Shown here: positions 11,985 to 24,316 of the stretch, piece after piece
How the letters are laid out: each line of letters starts with the position of its first letter
How positions within the stretch are numbered: the first letter of the stretch is position 1
NCBI GenBank assembly: GCA_030549495.1
Contig: JAUIRK010001031.1
Coordinates: forward strand, 62,001-126,000
DNA: 64,000 bases
Origin: Nectonema munidae
Taxonomy: Eukaryota; Nematomorpha; Nectonematoida; Nectonematidae
Direction: 5' to 3'
Notes under the pieces: model-generated
What the model was told of the DNA's origin: nothing
Database searches by the model: none
The model's input: the letters and a program-made list of their open reading frames with translations, nothing else
Program-made: the position numbers and the translations under genes

Positions 11985-12795
11985 TAAATTAGTTGTAAAA
12001 GAGTCCAAATTAAAAGAATAATTAGTTACGTATAAGTGGTAAATGGAACCTCTAAACTACTTTGTGGCATATTTTGGTATAAAAAGTACCAGATAGCTCA
12101 AATATATTCAGATGTTCACTTTTTTTTTATTATATACAATTATTTTTTCTGTATTATTTTTAGTAATTAAGAAAATTATAAGATATGTTTTAAATTAGCT
12201 TACTAACTAATTAAAATGTTATTACCGCGTCTAAAGTTTTAATAAAATTTTAAATTTTGTTCGTTTGTTATCAGAGCATGGCAAAGACCTCAGTATACCG
12301 ATATTGAATACGTTCTGTGCGCATAAATTCGAGAATGGAAAAACAAAAATATTAAATTAAAGTACCAAAAAGTGTAAATAAAACTGAAGTAAATAAATCC
12401 AACATTGATTTTTTGTCCAAACTTGTAGTTCAGAAGACGATTCTACGTGTGTTTATAATCAATTCTACGGTTGCATCATTTTTTTTATAAATCCACAAGT
12501 TTCTCAATTTTTTCTTCAGTAAAATCCTTAAACTTAAATAGCTCGCAGCGCGCACTTCACACCCCAACTGCAAAATTTGCATCATTTAGTGATACTCAAC
12601 GGTTTTCGGAAAGTTTCAGTATTACCCGATTGTTAGATCAGATAATTGAAAAAAATATATAAGATCGTTTATGAACTATTTCCTAAAATTTATTGAAATT
12701 TTAATATTATCTGTCACATGTTTTGATATCTTGAGGTTATAACACGAGAGACAAGCTTCAGCTATAATTTTTACTCACTATCTTCGAAAACCTCA
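11985..12795. other. Non-coding stretch
   Basis: No convincing gene. A 63-codon open frame at 12471-12662 is low-complexity and lacks recognisable motifs. Confidence 0.5.
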
Positions 12796-12799
12796 AGAT

Positions 12800-13035
12800 G
12801 AAGACTTATAGCCAAAATCCAGGGAGGGGAGATTAAGTCGCCTTCCTCCCAATAATTTTAAAATCTCATAATTCTATACATCTTTTTCTATATTATAAAC
12901 ATGTTAGAGTTGTGAGTAGACTTTCCATATTACTTTTTTAAATTAATTTCATGTTCATTTGATATAATACTCACTCAGATTTTGAGCTATAGTTGATCAG
13001 TGGCTGTATTTGTAGCCTGGAATTTGGACATGAGC
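12800..13035 (+). repeat. Interspersed repeat R1, copy 2
   Basis: This shares the order seen at 6452-6770: AATCCAGGGAGGGG, CCTCCCAATAATTTTAAA, GTGAGTAGACTTTCCATATT and the TTGATCAGTGGC motif. Non-coding. Confidence 0.55.
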
Positions 13036-13143
13036 GCATAAAATTTTAACCTAGAAAATATTTTTTATAGAAAATAACTATATACAAAATTATTCTATAT
13101 AATTTGATAGTTATCGACTGCAAGAGATATAGTTTTAAAATAC

Positions 13144-13260
13144 AGAGGGGTGTGAGTAAGGTTGGTTAGATACTGGGTTTCGATAACTCAAAGTGTTGGG
13201 TTTGATCCCGCATCAAATTCCCTTCTTCATAGTTTGATACAAGCGGCGCATTTGTGCCTT
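13144..13260 (+). repeat. SINE-like repeat with tRNA-like boxes
   Basis: GGTGTGAGTAAGGTTGGTTA is followed about 30 bp later by GGGTTTGATCCC, a good B box. The first 24 bp recur, inverted, at the extreme left of the window. This suggests a second tRNA-derived SINE family, but no flanking duplication was recognised. Confidence 0.45.
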
Positions 13261-13539
13261 CTCGATGAAAACACCCCCTCCCCGCTACCTTTATCTTACA
13301 CATAAATGACATGATTATCCAGAATTCAAATTTATAGTAACTGTATTCCTAGTTATTCATTTTATTTAATCTTTTAGTTTTTTTTTATCAAGATTACCTT
13401 CAATAGTTGCAAGGTTTTTGCACTTTCTTTTAATTTTTTTCTATTAAAATTTATGAGTGGGTAAAAGATTTTAATTTTATTTATAAAAGTAACTCTGGTA
13501 ATTTTATGGATAATGATGGTAAATGTTAAGTTTTGAGCT

Positions 13540-13735
13540 TCAATGATTGTTAGGGCGTACCTCTCAGATTAAGGGTTGAAGGAAATTTTTTTTTATTTGA
13601 TCCCCTAGGCTCCCAACTAAATTCACAAAAACTGTGATTAATGATCTTAAGCATAATGCGAGCATATAGCCTTACGACTGAAAGTGCTTTGATATCTCCA
13701 ACCAACCAATTGTTAGGTTTTCTTTTACCCATTTC
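13540..13735 (+). repeat. tRNA-derived SINE, copy 2
   Basis: Same family as 636-791 and 25726-25897. It contains GCGTACCTCTCAGATTAAGG, an A/T-expanded middle, TTGATCCCCTAGGCTCCCAA and a 3' body ending GATATCTCCAACCAACC. Confidence 0.7.
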
Positions 13736-13739
13736 AGAC

Positions 13740-14420
13740 ACTGGTTTTCTAAAATTAATCGTCTGTTTATCTTTTCAATGAGTTTTTATATTGCTTCAAG
13801 GAGACAATTTTTATTTCATTGGACACGGATGTCCCAATTTGCCTGAAAGTATTAAGTAAGATTGGTTATAACCTATTAAGTATACCAGAGCCCTGCACGG
13901 GGAGGCCGCTTGTAGAACCCGCACATAAAATTGGAGGAGGGGAGGGGGGAGTGGGTTTAATATTAGTATTGCGGGTAAACTTGTAACATTACGGGCATTT
14001 GCAAATAAATTCTTATAAAGTTGTATAATTTATAAGATGTTCGTTCATAGCCCAGATTATATAAGGTGCAAAATCAGTAAGTATATCACATCACTGTCAC
14101 TTTTACATCCTCCATTTCTTTCCTTATAATAAGAAGAATTTATTTTTATAAAACAACGACATAAAAAATAAATCTTTTCAATTAATAGAAAATTCAAATG
14201 AAAATGATGGAGGGATTCCAGTCAAAGCGAAGTGATTCCTTGCGTCGCATTGAATGGATCCAACAAAAGACTTATTAAAGTCGCATAATTGTGGAACAAT
14301 GGAAGATGTCATTGATGATTGAAGAAAAAAGCCACCAACGAAAATAAAACCAAATACACAAAATGAAAGAAGAGAAAGAAAAAATGGTTTAAAATTTAGA
14401 ATTACAAATTAAAATAAAAC
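13740..14420. other. Non-coding stretch with a possible hAT end
   Basis: The GC-rich tract at 13888-13960 begins CAGAGCCCTGCACGGGGAGG, reminiscent of hAT termini. No partner end or target duplication was found and no gene is seen. Confidence 0.4.
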
Positions 14421-14879
14421 AAGTAATAGAAATTCCAAGAAAAGTTCATGTTTTATTATTTTGACAAACAAAGCAATTTCACAAGTTACATTATATTTAG
14501 AGAAAAAATAAAATGCTACATTTTTTTTGAAAAATGATAGAGATTTGTTTAAATCAAAAAATGAAATAGAAGAGAAGTTCCATAGATTAGAAACTTTATA
14601 TTTGATTAAAATTTTTTGTCTCCTAGTTTGGCATCCTGATTCAAAATTGAAAATGAAAAAATTAGATAAGGTAGGTAGCATTTCATTGCAATACTTATCA
14701 AGTAAAATCAACAAATTAAATTTATACAGATCTTCAATTTTCAGAGAATGTGCTGAAAAAACAGTGGTGCAGTATGCCTGTACTTTTTCTCATTATAGAC
14801 ACTTCTAAATATTTTTTTCTGAATGGATAAAATTTTAGACAGCTTTGTATGACCCCAATTTATAATCGAGAAAGATAAA

Positions 14880-16100
14880 TGGGAAACACAAAGAGATTTA
14901 TTTGTACAGTAAAACTTTGATATTGATAGGTAAAAAAACTGATCTTAGCTGATTATATAAAAAACCTAGTTTGGATAAAACTGCATTAATGTGCAAGTCG
15001 AATCTAAGATTAGAGTCAATTATCAAGCGGAGAAACCTGAAACTTTGAACTCTTTCAATTTTATCATTCTTCAAGTGTAATTAATTTTTTGTTATAGCTT
15101 TTTTATTAAACACCATGAATTTAGTTTTGCAAATATTCAGCCTTAGATTATTATTTTCAAGCCAATTATTATTAACATTTTTCAATTCATACTCAATTCT
15201 TGGAAGGGATGTCACACTCAAATCAAAAACAAGTGTTATGTCATCTAAATATATGTACATGTTAAAACAGGGATTTCTATATATATCAGTCAGGTAATAA
15301 TGAATAATAAATGACCTATCACCGAACCTAAAAAAAAAAGTATGAAGTCACTAGAGCTTCTGGTAAAACCGACTCTCGTTAGTTTTTGAATCATAACACC
15401 ATGGCTAATTGTGTCAAATGCTGACTTGAGATCCAAAAAAATAGATAAGGAGTTCAATTCAGAAATTTTATCAAGCAAATTATTAAGAAAGATTGAGTGG
15501 AGAGATTCTATGTTGTAATACTTGCGATATCCAAATTGATATTGATAAAATAAGTTATTGTACTCTAAATAAAAATAGATTCTTTTATAGATAACTTTTT
15601 CAAATATTTTAGAAAAAATTGGCAGTATTGCAACTGGCCTATAGTTTGCAATATCATCTGTGTTACCTTTTTTGTGTATAGGTCTTGCTTATTTTTCAGC
15701 ATTTAGGAAAATAGCTTTGCGTGATACAGGCATTAAACAAACTAAAAAGAGGCAAGCATATATGAGGTGAAGTTTTTTGATAACATTGGTTGACATTGAA
15801 TAATGATCGCCAACATCGCTAGCTCGTATTTTATTAATAGCATTCAAAATATCATAAGTGTAATTATAATTATTTTGAAATTTAAACTAGAAATGTTCTT
15901 ATCACGAAAGTAGTAATTAAACGTAGAAGGAATTTCGCGATCTTTCAATTCTTTCTCATTCACCTTAATAGTAATTTTATTGATTTTATTTTCTTTGAAA
16001 ATTTTATTTAAGCTTTTCCATGTGGTTTTTGAATCATGTGATGCAGAAAACTTATTCTCGTAGTACTTGCATTTACAAATAAAAATCTTTTTTTAAGAAC
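14880..16100 (-). pseudogene. LINE ORF2 reverse-transcriptase region
   Basis: This catalyses target-primed reverse transcription in non-LTR elements. Motifs in order on the minus strand: NYRPVAILPIFSKIFEKVI near 15620; YQYQFGYRK near 15530; FLDLKSAFD near 15440; IYLDDITLVFD near 15250, the catalytic Tyr-x-Asp-Asp box; then a thumb-like helix near 15160. An in-frame stop interrupts the segment just before the NYRP motif (near 15690), and the frame changes between later motifs. It is therefore non-functional as it stands. Confidence 0.8.
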
Positions 16101-16347
16101 TTTTCAAAACTTTTGAATTCTTGTTTCCAGAATAAGAATTCCGCACAATATTTTCTGTATTTTTGCATTTTTTGTATAACTTATCTTTATATTTAATTTT
16201 TTCAATTAAATTTTTTGATATCCAGGGATTAAAATTAACGTTGTTTTTAGATTTGATTTGTTTGGTTAATTCTTTAATCAAGTTGGCAACATATTCTGTG
16301 AAAATTCTTGAATTTAATTCTAAATCAAAACTCGGATTCAAAACCTT

Positions 16348-17022
16348 TCACCAAGCAGTACCTTTGATTTTTCCGATTAGAGAAATCATAACAAGCTTTT
16401 CTCTTATCACTTCGTCATTTTTCATTTTACTACTGTTTTCAATAAAAATAAATAGGGGCAAGTGATCTGATATTTTATAATTTATTGTTCCAGATAAATG
16501 CAATAAATCTTTAGAAACAAATATGTTGTCAATGAGGGTATCCGATAAAAATCTGGTTTTTGTATGAACTGTCGGGATTAGCCCTAAAGATAAAAATTCA
16601 TCTAAAAAATTTTGGACTAAAGGGTATTTTCTATGGTTGAATAAATTTAAATTAAAATCACCTACAATTACGGAAGAACTAATGTTAATAGATGCAAGAA
16701 AAATTCCAAACTCATTATTGAAAATGTTTAGATCGCTAACACTATATGATGGATTTCGGTATATATTGTGAATATAGTACTTAGATCCAAACCATTCAGA
16801 TCTAACTTCCAAAGAAAAGACTTCCCAGTTAACAGTTGAAAGGCTATTGTTTAAAGTCTTGAAATTAATACTATTATGTATAAGAAATCGAAGCCCACTT
16901 TGTTTTGATACTGAAGGTTTTCGATATACGAAACTATAACCGTTTTCAAAAGAAGTTTCTATTTCATAATCATTAAACCAGGTTTCTTGAAAACAAACAA
17001 TATGAATTAATTTAGAATACAT
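16348..17022 (-). pseudogene. LINE APE-type endonuclease domain
   Basis: An open stretch of 224 codons. Key residues of the exonuclease-endonuclease-phosphatase fold are visible: the CFQETW glutamate near residue 13, YRNPSYS near 90, VIVGDFNLNL (metal-binding Asp/Asn) near 120, DNIFVS near 168 and the SDHLPLF catalytic Asp-His near 187. It nicks target DNA during retrotransposition. The N-terminal strand upstream of CFQETW is missing from this frame. Confidence 0.85.
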
Positions 17023-17339
17023 ATTGTAAATACTATAATCAAAAAAACATTAATACATTCAAATTAATTTTTGATAGCTTGAGCATTCAAAGAAATTATA
17101 TTGATAGAAATGTCACAAAATTTCAGTTCACTTATGCCGTAACTTTTTGACTTTTCACGACCAAAAAACGTAGAAATATTTTCATCAGACAAATCGTAAT
17201 ATTCAATATTTTTATCGAATCGAAGTTTTCATTTCTATTAAATTGAGAATTTTCATTAAACGCTAAGTGAAGAATGAGAGTCTAAATTTGAATGTAAAGA
17301 ACAACTAATATTCATTTCCATTTATAATGTTTCGTAAAT

Positions 17340-18106
17340 TATCGTTTAAAATTGTATTCATCTCATCACAGTTTTGTTTATAACTATGACAATTTTCCCC
17401 GAAGCATTTATTGTTTAAATCTTTACACTGGCTACATTTGTCTATCTTTGATGAACATTGAGAAGTGGTATGTTCAAAACTTTTACAAAACCTACATTTG
17501 GTTTTTCCAGTACCATAACTTGAGTGATTCCAATGGCCAAAATTATGACAATTGTAGCATCTTTTTATCTTTGGTTTGAAAATAACTATGGGAAAGCTAT
17601 AGTCTCATTATAAATAGATAGAGATATAATAGTCTCATTATAATGAGGTAGAGTATCTCATTATAAATATTTCTAACACCCTCGCTTGTAAATTGCAAAA
17701 TGTACTGATATTTTTTTTCTTGGCTTTTATTCTTTATTTTAATTATACTTATTATGTCATTGATGTTATTTTTTTCTAGTAAAAGACTCTTGAATTCTTC
17801 ATCCTTAAAATCAAAATTAAGTGAATTAATAAAGAACCTAACTGGTCTAGATTTGAACTTTTCAAACTTAATATTGTTCTTCGACAAACTCATTTCTGGG
17901 TCCTTTATACTTTCTTTATCCGGAAATTGAGTAATAACTTTGTCTTTAATTTGTTTTGACTTGATAACTTGTGTATGTTTTAGAGTTTTTATAACATCCT
18001 GTTTTTTGTCCGATAAAATGACCAAACTATTACTTTGAGAAAAGCTCAAGCTTGTTTTTAAAACTGAAGAATAAGACGGGGTAGCAACTTCAAGTGCAGA
18101 TGACAA
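17340..18106 (-). pseudogene. LINE ORF1 nucleic-acid-binding protein
   Basis: The upstream half (18106-17597) is Lys/Ser-rich, then has RPVRFFINSLNFDFKDEEF, resembling an RRM-like fold. The downstream half (17590-17345) reads CYNCHNFGHW, CRFCKSFEHTTSQC and CSQCKDLNNKCFGENC, three Cys/His knuckles typical of Jockey/CR1/I ORF1 proteins. The two halves are in different frames, separated near 17600 by a short repeated TCTCATTATA stretch. Confidence 0.75.
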
Positions 18107-18240
18107 AAAATTATTCTTAGATTTGAACTAATGGTATCTAGTTTTTCATTAATTTCAGAACATTTTTCATTATTCTCAGAATTAATCAGAAACATTAAAG
18201 TTTTAGCTAAACTTTCCTTCGATTTTTTACTTCGAAATTA

Positions 18241-19380
18241 ATAAAGTACATCTTTTATTACACATACAATACTTTATATTGAAGGAAGTTTCCTACACGT
18301 TCTGTTGTTGTGCGTAATGTTTTATGTATTATAGCAACAAGTGTTGCTAGCGAGCCTAACTGCAGTTTTTCTGGTCATCTTATTTCTGCAGTATAAAAAC
18401 AGTAGCATTTAAATTATATTCTTTCTCAATCAAAATGAAATACTTATGTGCCACGGTGCTTACGTACCCACGGGGGGCAAGGGGATAATGTATTGCCATC
18501 AAAATATGCCTGACTACAATTGCTTGAATGTCAGTTCATTTTTCATCATCACCATATGCTCCTATGATATGCGCTTATTATCCTGTGATATGACTGTGAG
18601 GCAGACAGTATCAACGGAAGTTTTAATTATACAGTTCACGAAAAAATAGAGTTTGAACTGTTTTCAAAATGTAAGAAACTAAATTTCAAACAATATCAGT
18701 CCTCATTTTGATCAAAATATACAGTAATTCTATAAAGATGCTTCATATCACATTGTTAAAACAAAAAGTTGCATTTATGAAGATGTCGATCAGTTAGTTG
18801 TTTTAACTAGGTTATTTAAATTTGAAAATCTTTGAAAATTCATAGTTAAATCAGGTATAAAAATAAAGTAAATTATCAATTGTAAAATTTAGTTAATTTA
18901 ATTTGATGAATATTATAAATGTTTTTTTAGGTACTTTTTTTTCACTTGAGAAAATTTTTTATTAACATTTTGTAACTAGTTCTTTCAACTGATTTTTGAG
19001 TTAGTATCATTTTATGATAAGCACAAAATAGTCAAAAAAAAAACTCTTTTCACTGCATGTTATTTCAACACAAAGTTTAACATATTCACCGTTTTGAAAT
19101 AATTTTTTTTATAAAAAATTCTGTTAAAAGCATATTTATCAACATAAATTTTTTTGATAACATCTGAAGAAGTCGATATATCAGGTCATACGAATAATAT
19201 TAATGTAAATGGCCAAAAGTGAAGTTTTAATATTGAGGAAGTTTGATGTACTATTTTTATCTTTGAAATTAAAATAGAAATTGAACATATGGATAAATGA
19301 AATATATTAAGAAAGTTTTTGAAACTTTCAAACAAGTAATGTTCTAGCACTGATAATTTTATTATCTTATGATTAATTTT
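18241..19380. other. AT-rich stretch with a promoter-like patch
   Basis: A TATAAAA at 18392 precedes an ATG at 18434 by about 40 bp. The open frame from that ATG closes within 20 codons and no second exon was recognised. The rest is featureless AT-rich DNA. Confidence 0.4.
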
Positions 19381-21020
19381 TATCTGAAAAATTTAAGATC
19401 GCAGTTTCCATTTCAAAAAACTTCACTTATTTGTCACCAAGAATACAAAATGAAATAGTTGCATCTTTAAAAAGTTTTGTTCTACAAAAAATAATACTTG
19501 AAATCAATAACTCAACATATCTGTCATTGAAAGCTGATGGAACAAAAGATATAAGTGGAAAAGAATGCCTGTCAATTGTAAGTAGTTTAATGGGGTGCTC
19601 ATTTTCATTGATTCCTTTTCTTATGTGTAAGGTGTTGAGATTTTTGAAAGGAAAGACCGTAAAGGAAGCATTAATTAGCATGGTCTATCTGAAAGAATGT
19701 GATGCATCTTCTATCAGCACCGCAATTCTAGACATTCTTGATGAGTGTAAAATTCAAAAACACAAAATTATGAGTCAATGCTATGATGGCGCTTACGTGA
19801 TGTCAGGTAATATTTTTCTACCAATACTTATAGATGAAAAATGATATCTTAACAGGCAAGAAAAATGGACTCCAAAAAAATCAGCGAATCACTTGAAAGA
19901 TACATTCCTTATATTCATTGTATAAACCATCAGCTTCACTTAGTTATCACAGCATCTCTCCGTCATATAAACCATATTGAATTTCTTTTATCATTAATGA
20001 CCAGGCTTTACAAGTTCACGAAAAAGGTTAAAGTTAAAACAAGATGGACATCACATTATGAAGTTGTTAATTCATTGATAAAAAATTATAGAAAAATAAT
20101 ATCTTCTCTGGAAAAATTAAAAAATAGTTCTGATCTAGAAGTTTCTTTCGAAGCAAGGGGTCTACTTCATGCTTTAAGACGATTCTTCAATATTTGTAAT
20201 GCTTATGGTTGATAAGTTTCTTAGTATAATGAAGCCTGCTAATGACTACGTCCAAGTAAACTACATTTTCACTAATTGATTTAGAAAGAAGATAATAATA
20301 TCATTATTGGGATAGTTTGGTGAAAGTTTTGTTAGATTACTTTAATCAAGAAAATGAGATTTTATGTTGACAATTCCAGTTCCACAGATAATATTTTTGA
20401 TATTTTCGATGATAACGGAGAAAAAATCAGAACATTTCGTATTCTCTACGATGAAACCTTACAATTGATTCTAGAGGAATTTGACAACAGGTTTGGTTTT
20501 CGACAAATATTCATCCTTTTAATTGTTTTTTCCAGGTTTAATGAACAAATCTGCACAATAATGAAAGCACTTTCATATTTATCCCCCGAAAGTGTGGGAT
20601 TTTTGGAATATAAAAACTGAAACCTTTTATAACCCATCTACAAAATATATCTCAGCAGATTTTTTTTTGAACTTAAAGGTGGAAAAGAATATATTAAAAA
20701 AGATACAGAAAGAATCTAACGTTATTGATGTTTTTGAAGTACTCGAACCAGTTAAGAAGCATTTCCTAACATATATAAACTATATGAAGGTATTTTAAAG
20801 CAAATTTGTATTATGTAAAAATGAGTCTTATTCTCTTTCAGGCCTTTTTACGGTAGATTCAAGTACAGCAGTTTGTGAAAGAAGTTTTTCAACCTTGAAC
20901 AGGATTATGACCCCTCTTAAAAAATCCATGACTCCGCGAAGAAGAAACAATTTAATATTTCCTTCTTTTATGAAAGGATATACTAAACAAATTGACATAG
21001 AAAAATTCATAATTTTTTTT
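19380..21020 (+). pseudogene. Decayed hAT transposase (ZMYM1/DUF4371-type)
   Basis: Pieces lie in conserved order. Bases 19431-19844 encode RIQNEIVASLKSFVLQKI, SLKADGTKDISGKECLSIV and SQCYDGAYVMSG (the CYDGA box). Bases 19865-20212 encode YIHCINHQLHLVI and KTRWTSHYEVV. Bases 20354-20620 hold the insertion domain. Bases 20830-21010 encode STAVCERSFSTLNRIMTPLK, the hAT dimerisation motif. Several frame breaks and stops separate them, so the copy is inactive. It belongs to the hAT branch related to vertebrate ZMYM1-like proteins. Confidence 0.8.
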
Positions 21021-21439
21021 TAAAATAAAAGAAGACTTACATTTTAAAGAAGTCATCAATTTCTTACTTTTTTGTTTTTCAAGTTAAAAACTTTTTGCAA
21101 AATTATATAAATTTTAGAAAAAAATTTCTCATTTGTTGTTAGCCAAACTTTTTCTTTTCAAGTAATGAAGATCTCATTTTTTTGGTGTTGTTAGTTTTTG
21201 TTGCCAAATAAATTCAGAAGCTGAAGAGGGAGGTAAGAATTGCAACCGTTACTGATTGGAATAAACTTAACTAATAAGTTTTAAACTTTCTGCTTATGTG
21301 AGTTGGGCGGGTAAGCGTTTAGATTTAAAATAGAAAATAAAGAATTAAAATTTATGGAAGAAATATTCTACAGACCTTAAATTTATATAAACTACATGAA
21401 AATGAAATTATTTATACTACTAAGCGTTTACTGGCTGGC

Positions 21440-21730
21440 TACATTACAGATTCCGATCAAATATAGCTTAATTTGTATTATTATATCAAAATCTAGTTGA
21501 AAATTTTTTTAAATATTCATTCTAAGACTTAATCTTAAAACAAGAAAACTAATATTCAAAATCTACTCACAAAACAAACAAGTCTTTTAAATATTATAAA
21601 AAAAGATATATAATTGGGAAAATTGAAAACTATTGGGAGGAGGGGGGCGAAAGGCTTTTTCGCCCCCTTCAAATCACATTGAGGAGGTGGAGGGGAGGAG
21701 GGCCGCCCCCCCCCTGGATGTGCGCCTCTG
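21440..21730 (-). repeat. Interspersed repeat R1, copy 3
   Basis: On the minus strand this begins CAGAGGCGCACATCC and runs through a C-rich tract, AATGTGATTTGAAGG and GACTTGTTTGTTTTGTGAGT. It abuts repeat S exactly at 21731, as if R1 had inserted into S. Confidence 0.6.
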
Positions 21731-23100
21731 CTGAATATATGTGATGGTTCTTTGCTTTTCTATGTTAGTAATCTAGTTTGGTAACATTTCTTTGCTAAAA
21801 TTTTTAACATTTATGATTAAGTGGCAAAGTATCTCAGTTCAGAGTAATCAATCCACCTAACCAATTCATTTGACATGGACCAGGCTTGTTGACAAAATCT
21901 TTTCGCTCCTATCTTTCTTTGTAATATATTGATTTTTTGTTTGTGACCTTTCATAGTGAGTCTGTTTTCTGATTCAAATATAAAGAAAATAAACAAGGTA
22001 ATACATTATTATATGTAAATTCACAATATTTATGCCATATTTAAAAAATCTTTGAACTTAGTTGTGAATCTGCTTAGGATATCTGAAATGATTCTGTCAG
22101 CAAGTATCGCTCTTGATGAACTGGAGGAAGCTGAAAATCCCTGTTTCTGAATAAGAGGAAAATGTGGTTTCATCATCATCACTCTCTGAAATGTCACGAT
22201 CTTGGGTTGTAATGGCGTTCTAAGTGAGATGATTTCTTCATCTCTGGATAGATGTGATGATATTTACGTATTCTGTTCGGTCATAATTATTCCAATTACT
22301 TTTCACTGTCAACTAATACTAGAAAACGCATAGAGCATAGAGGCCCTAACTTTTTTTAGTTAGGAAGAGATATTTTCTCAGACATTAAATGTTTTAAGTT
22401 AAATATAAAAAAAATTATGAATGAAGATAAGTCCATTTTTTACATCGATTAAATGTAAAAAACATATTTAATGATCAACAAGATTTATAAAATCTTATCA
22501 ACAAGGGTTTTAAAAACTCCTGAGAATAAATATGAAAAACAAATAGGTTTAGTTAATGCTTATTTTTTTTAAAGTAAAATAGTCTTGCCTCTATTTTATA
22601 GCAAACTTTTAAAATTGTCTTATTTTTGTCCTTGTTAACTTTTGTTTTGGTCGTGTATAACTCAATGTCTTTTTTAGGTACAAAGAAAGTTCGCTTTCCC
22701 AGTGTTAAGTACGCGTGTCATAAAAAATGCAAACGTATGATTGATCTGTTGGATTAACAAATTATACAGACAGGCGTAAAGAATTTGGTTTCGAAGTGTG
22801 AATGTCAGAATAACTGGGGAGAAAAAAATTAGGAAAATTATGTCATATTTATATATTATGTCATTATTGTATCGGATAGCGAGGTGTCGAATAATCGAGT
22901 ATTGGATAAACAAGGTCTGACTCTATTCTCTATAAGTGTTCTAATACAAGTCTTTCCAAACGGTCTTCGGAAGAAAGAGACATTTTTGACATTGGAACAC
23001 CAAATACTGAATCGGGGCAACAAAGAATTCTGTTCCCTAAAGGCAAAAGGGATCGTTTTTAGATTCATGGTATAAAACCTTATTTAGTTAGAGTATAGCA
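21731..23100 (+). repeat. Interspersed repeat S, interrupted copy
   Basis: Bases 21731-21910 and 22858-23100 match the contiguous copy at 7483-7930. The intervening 950 bp is unique in the window. Part of it (22300-22080, minus) reads as an acidic peptide, QDRDISESDDDETTFSS, before a stop. That may be an N-terminal transposase remnant but is too short to assign. Confidence 0.55.
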
Positions 23101-23367
23101 TTATGTTACGCATGCAGTTGTTTCAGCACTAGAACATCCAAATCTGAAAGGGCATTTGTGACCATTGGTTTTCTAAAATATGAGATATTCATCGAAGTGT
23201 GGAAAATGGAATGAATTTATCAACCTCATGATAGTTATAAATCCTACTTTCAAAGAAATGCATGATGAGTTTATAAAAAGCTATCAATCTATTTTAATGT
23301 TTATGAAAGCTATAAAAATTGCCTCTACAATATCCGTTTTCAAAGAAAAAAATTTTATTAAGTTGTC

Positions 23368-23765
23368 TTCCTATTTTTATTATTTCAAATCAAACACGGA
23401 GCAATTATAGAAAAGTATCAAATTAAAAGCACAGCAAAATCAAGGCATATCGTATAAATATGTAGTTGAATGAATATTCATAAACACAATGACTAACCCC
23501 GTTTTCCCCATTTTTATTATATCAAATCAAACATGAAGCAAAACCAACAAATTAATACACGAGAATCTAGCTATACTATAGTAATGTGTAATTGAAAAAA
23601 TATAAGCTTTAAACGATTTTTACTCTACTATCTCCCCATTTTTATTATTTTAAATCAAGCATGCAGCAAACTTTATTATGAAGGAATATTAAACATTAAA
23701 TACACCGAAAAACTAGGAATAATGTATTAATTAATATTTAATAGATTATAATGAATAAACTTATC
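23368..23765 (+). repeat. Three-unit tandem repeat, about 130 bp
   Basis: CCATTTTTATTAT(T/A)T followed by AAATCAA(A/G)CA recurs near 23370, 23508 and 23636. No coding potential. Confidence 0.6.
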
Positions 23766-24310
23766 ACGGGTTGTCGCACGTCTTCATTTCCATGAGGTTT
23801 CGAAAGATAATAATGAGGAAAAATTATGAGGAGTCCAGTGTCCAACCTCTTGAGGTTTTGGAAGATAAGTAAGTATCTATCTATATAGGTTCCAGTTTAT
23901 AATAATTTTGGTGATCATAACTTTGTTTTTTTTCTGAAATTTTATAAATTTTTTTATCTAGCACCTTGAGTATTCAAATTTTCATTGGAAGTTGGTTTAC
24001 TCGGGTTCATAAAAAAAATCTAAACTATATAATTAATCCTAGAACGACTAAGCAGATCAATTGACAGGTAAATACATTTTAAAATATCATAACACTAAAA
24101 AAATTTGTTTTGAAGTTGACATTTTTAAAATGCTGTTAAAATACCTTTAAAAACATTTTGACAATGTACTTTCAAAAATTTATTCAACATGTATTTTTAG
24201 AGCATTTCTTCATTTATGCACCGATAAGTTGACTACTACGGAATATTTTGAACTCAAATTTAAAACAATGTGAAAAAATAAATGTTTTATTGAAAAAAGT
24301 AAAACTAATA
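23766..24310. other. AT-rich spacer
   Basis: No gene is seen. The motif CATGAGGTTTCGAAAGATAA near 23790 recurs degenerately near 23850, suggesting a short local duplication. Confidence 0.4.
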
Positions 24311-24316
24311 CCTACA

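Larger units (their letters stand above)
14430..18240 (-). mobile_element. Non-LTR retrotransposon (Jockey/CR1-like LINE), decayed
   Basis: Read leftwards from 18240 it has, in order: ORF1 with three zinc-knuckle-like motifs, an APE-type endonuclease, a reverse transcriptase with NYRPVAILPIFSKIFEKVI, FLDLKSAFD and a YLDD catalytic box, and a C-terminal tail at about 14714-14430 (SLSFFKKNVAFYFFSKYN). It is about 3.8 kb and nearly full length but broken by several frame changes. Base composition matches the AT-rich surroundings, suggesting long residence. Confidence 0.85.

Noticed and set aside
22250-22300. Possible small host exon at the acidic SESDDDE peptide
   Set aside because: No convincing splice sites or continuing exons; kept only as a possible transposase remnant.
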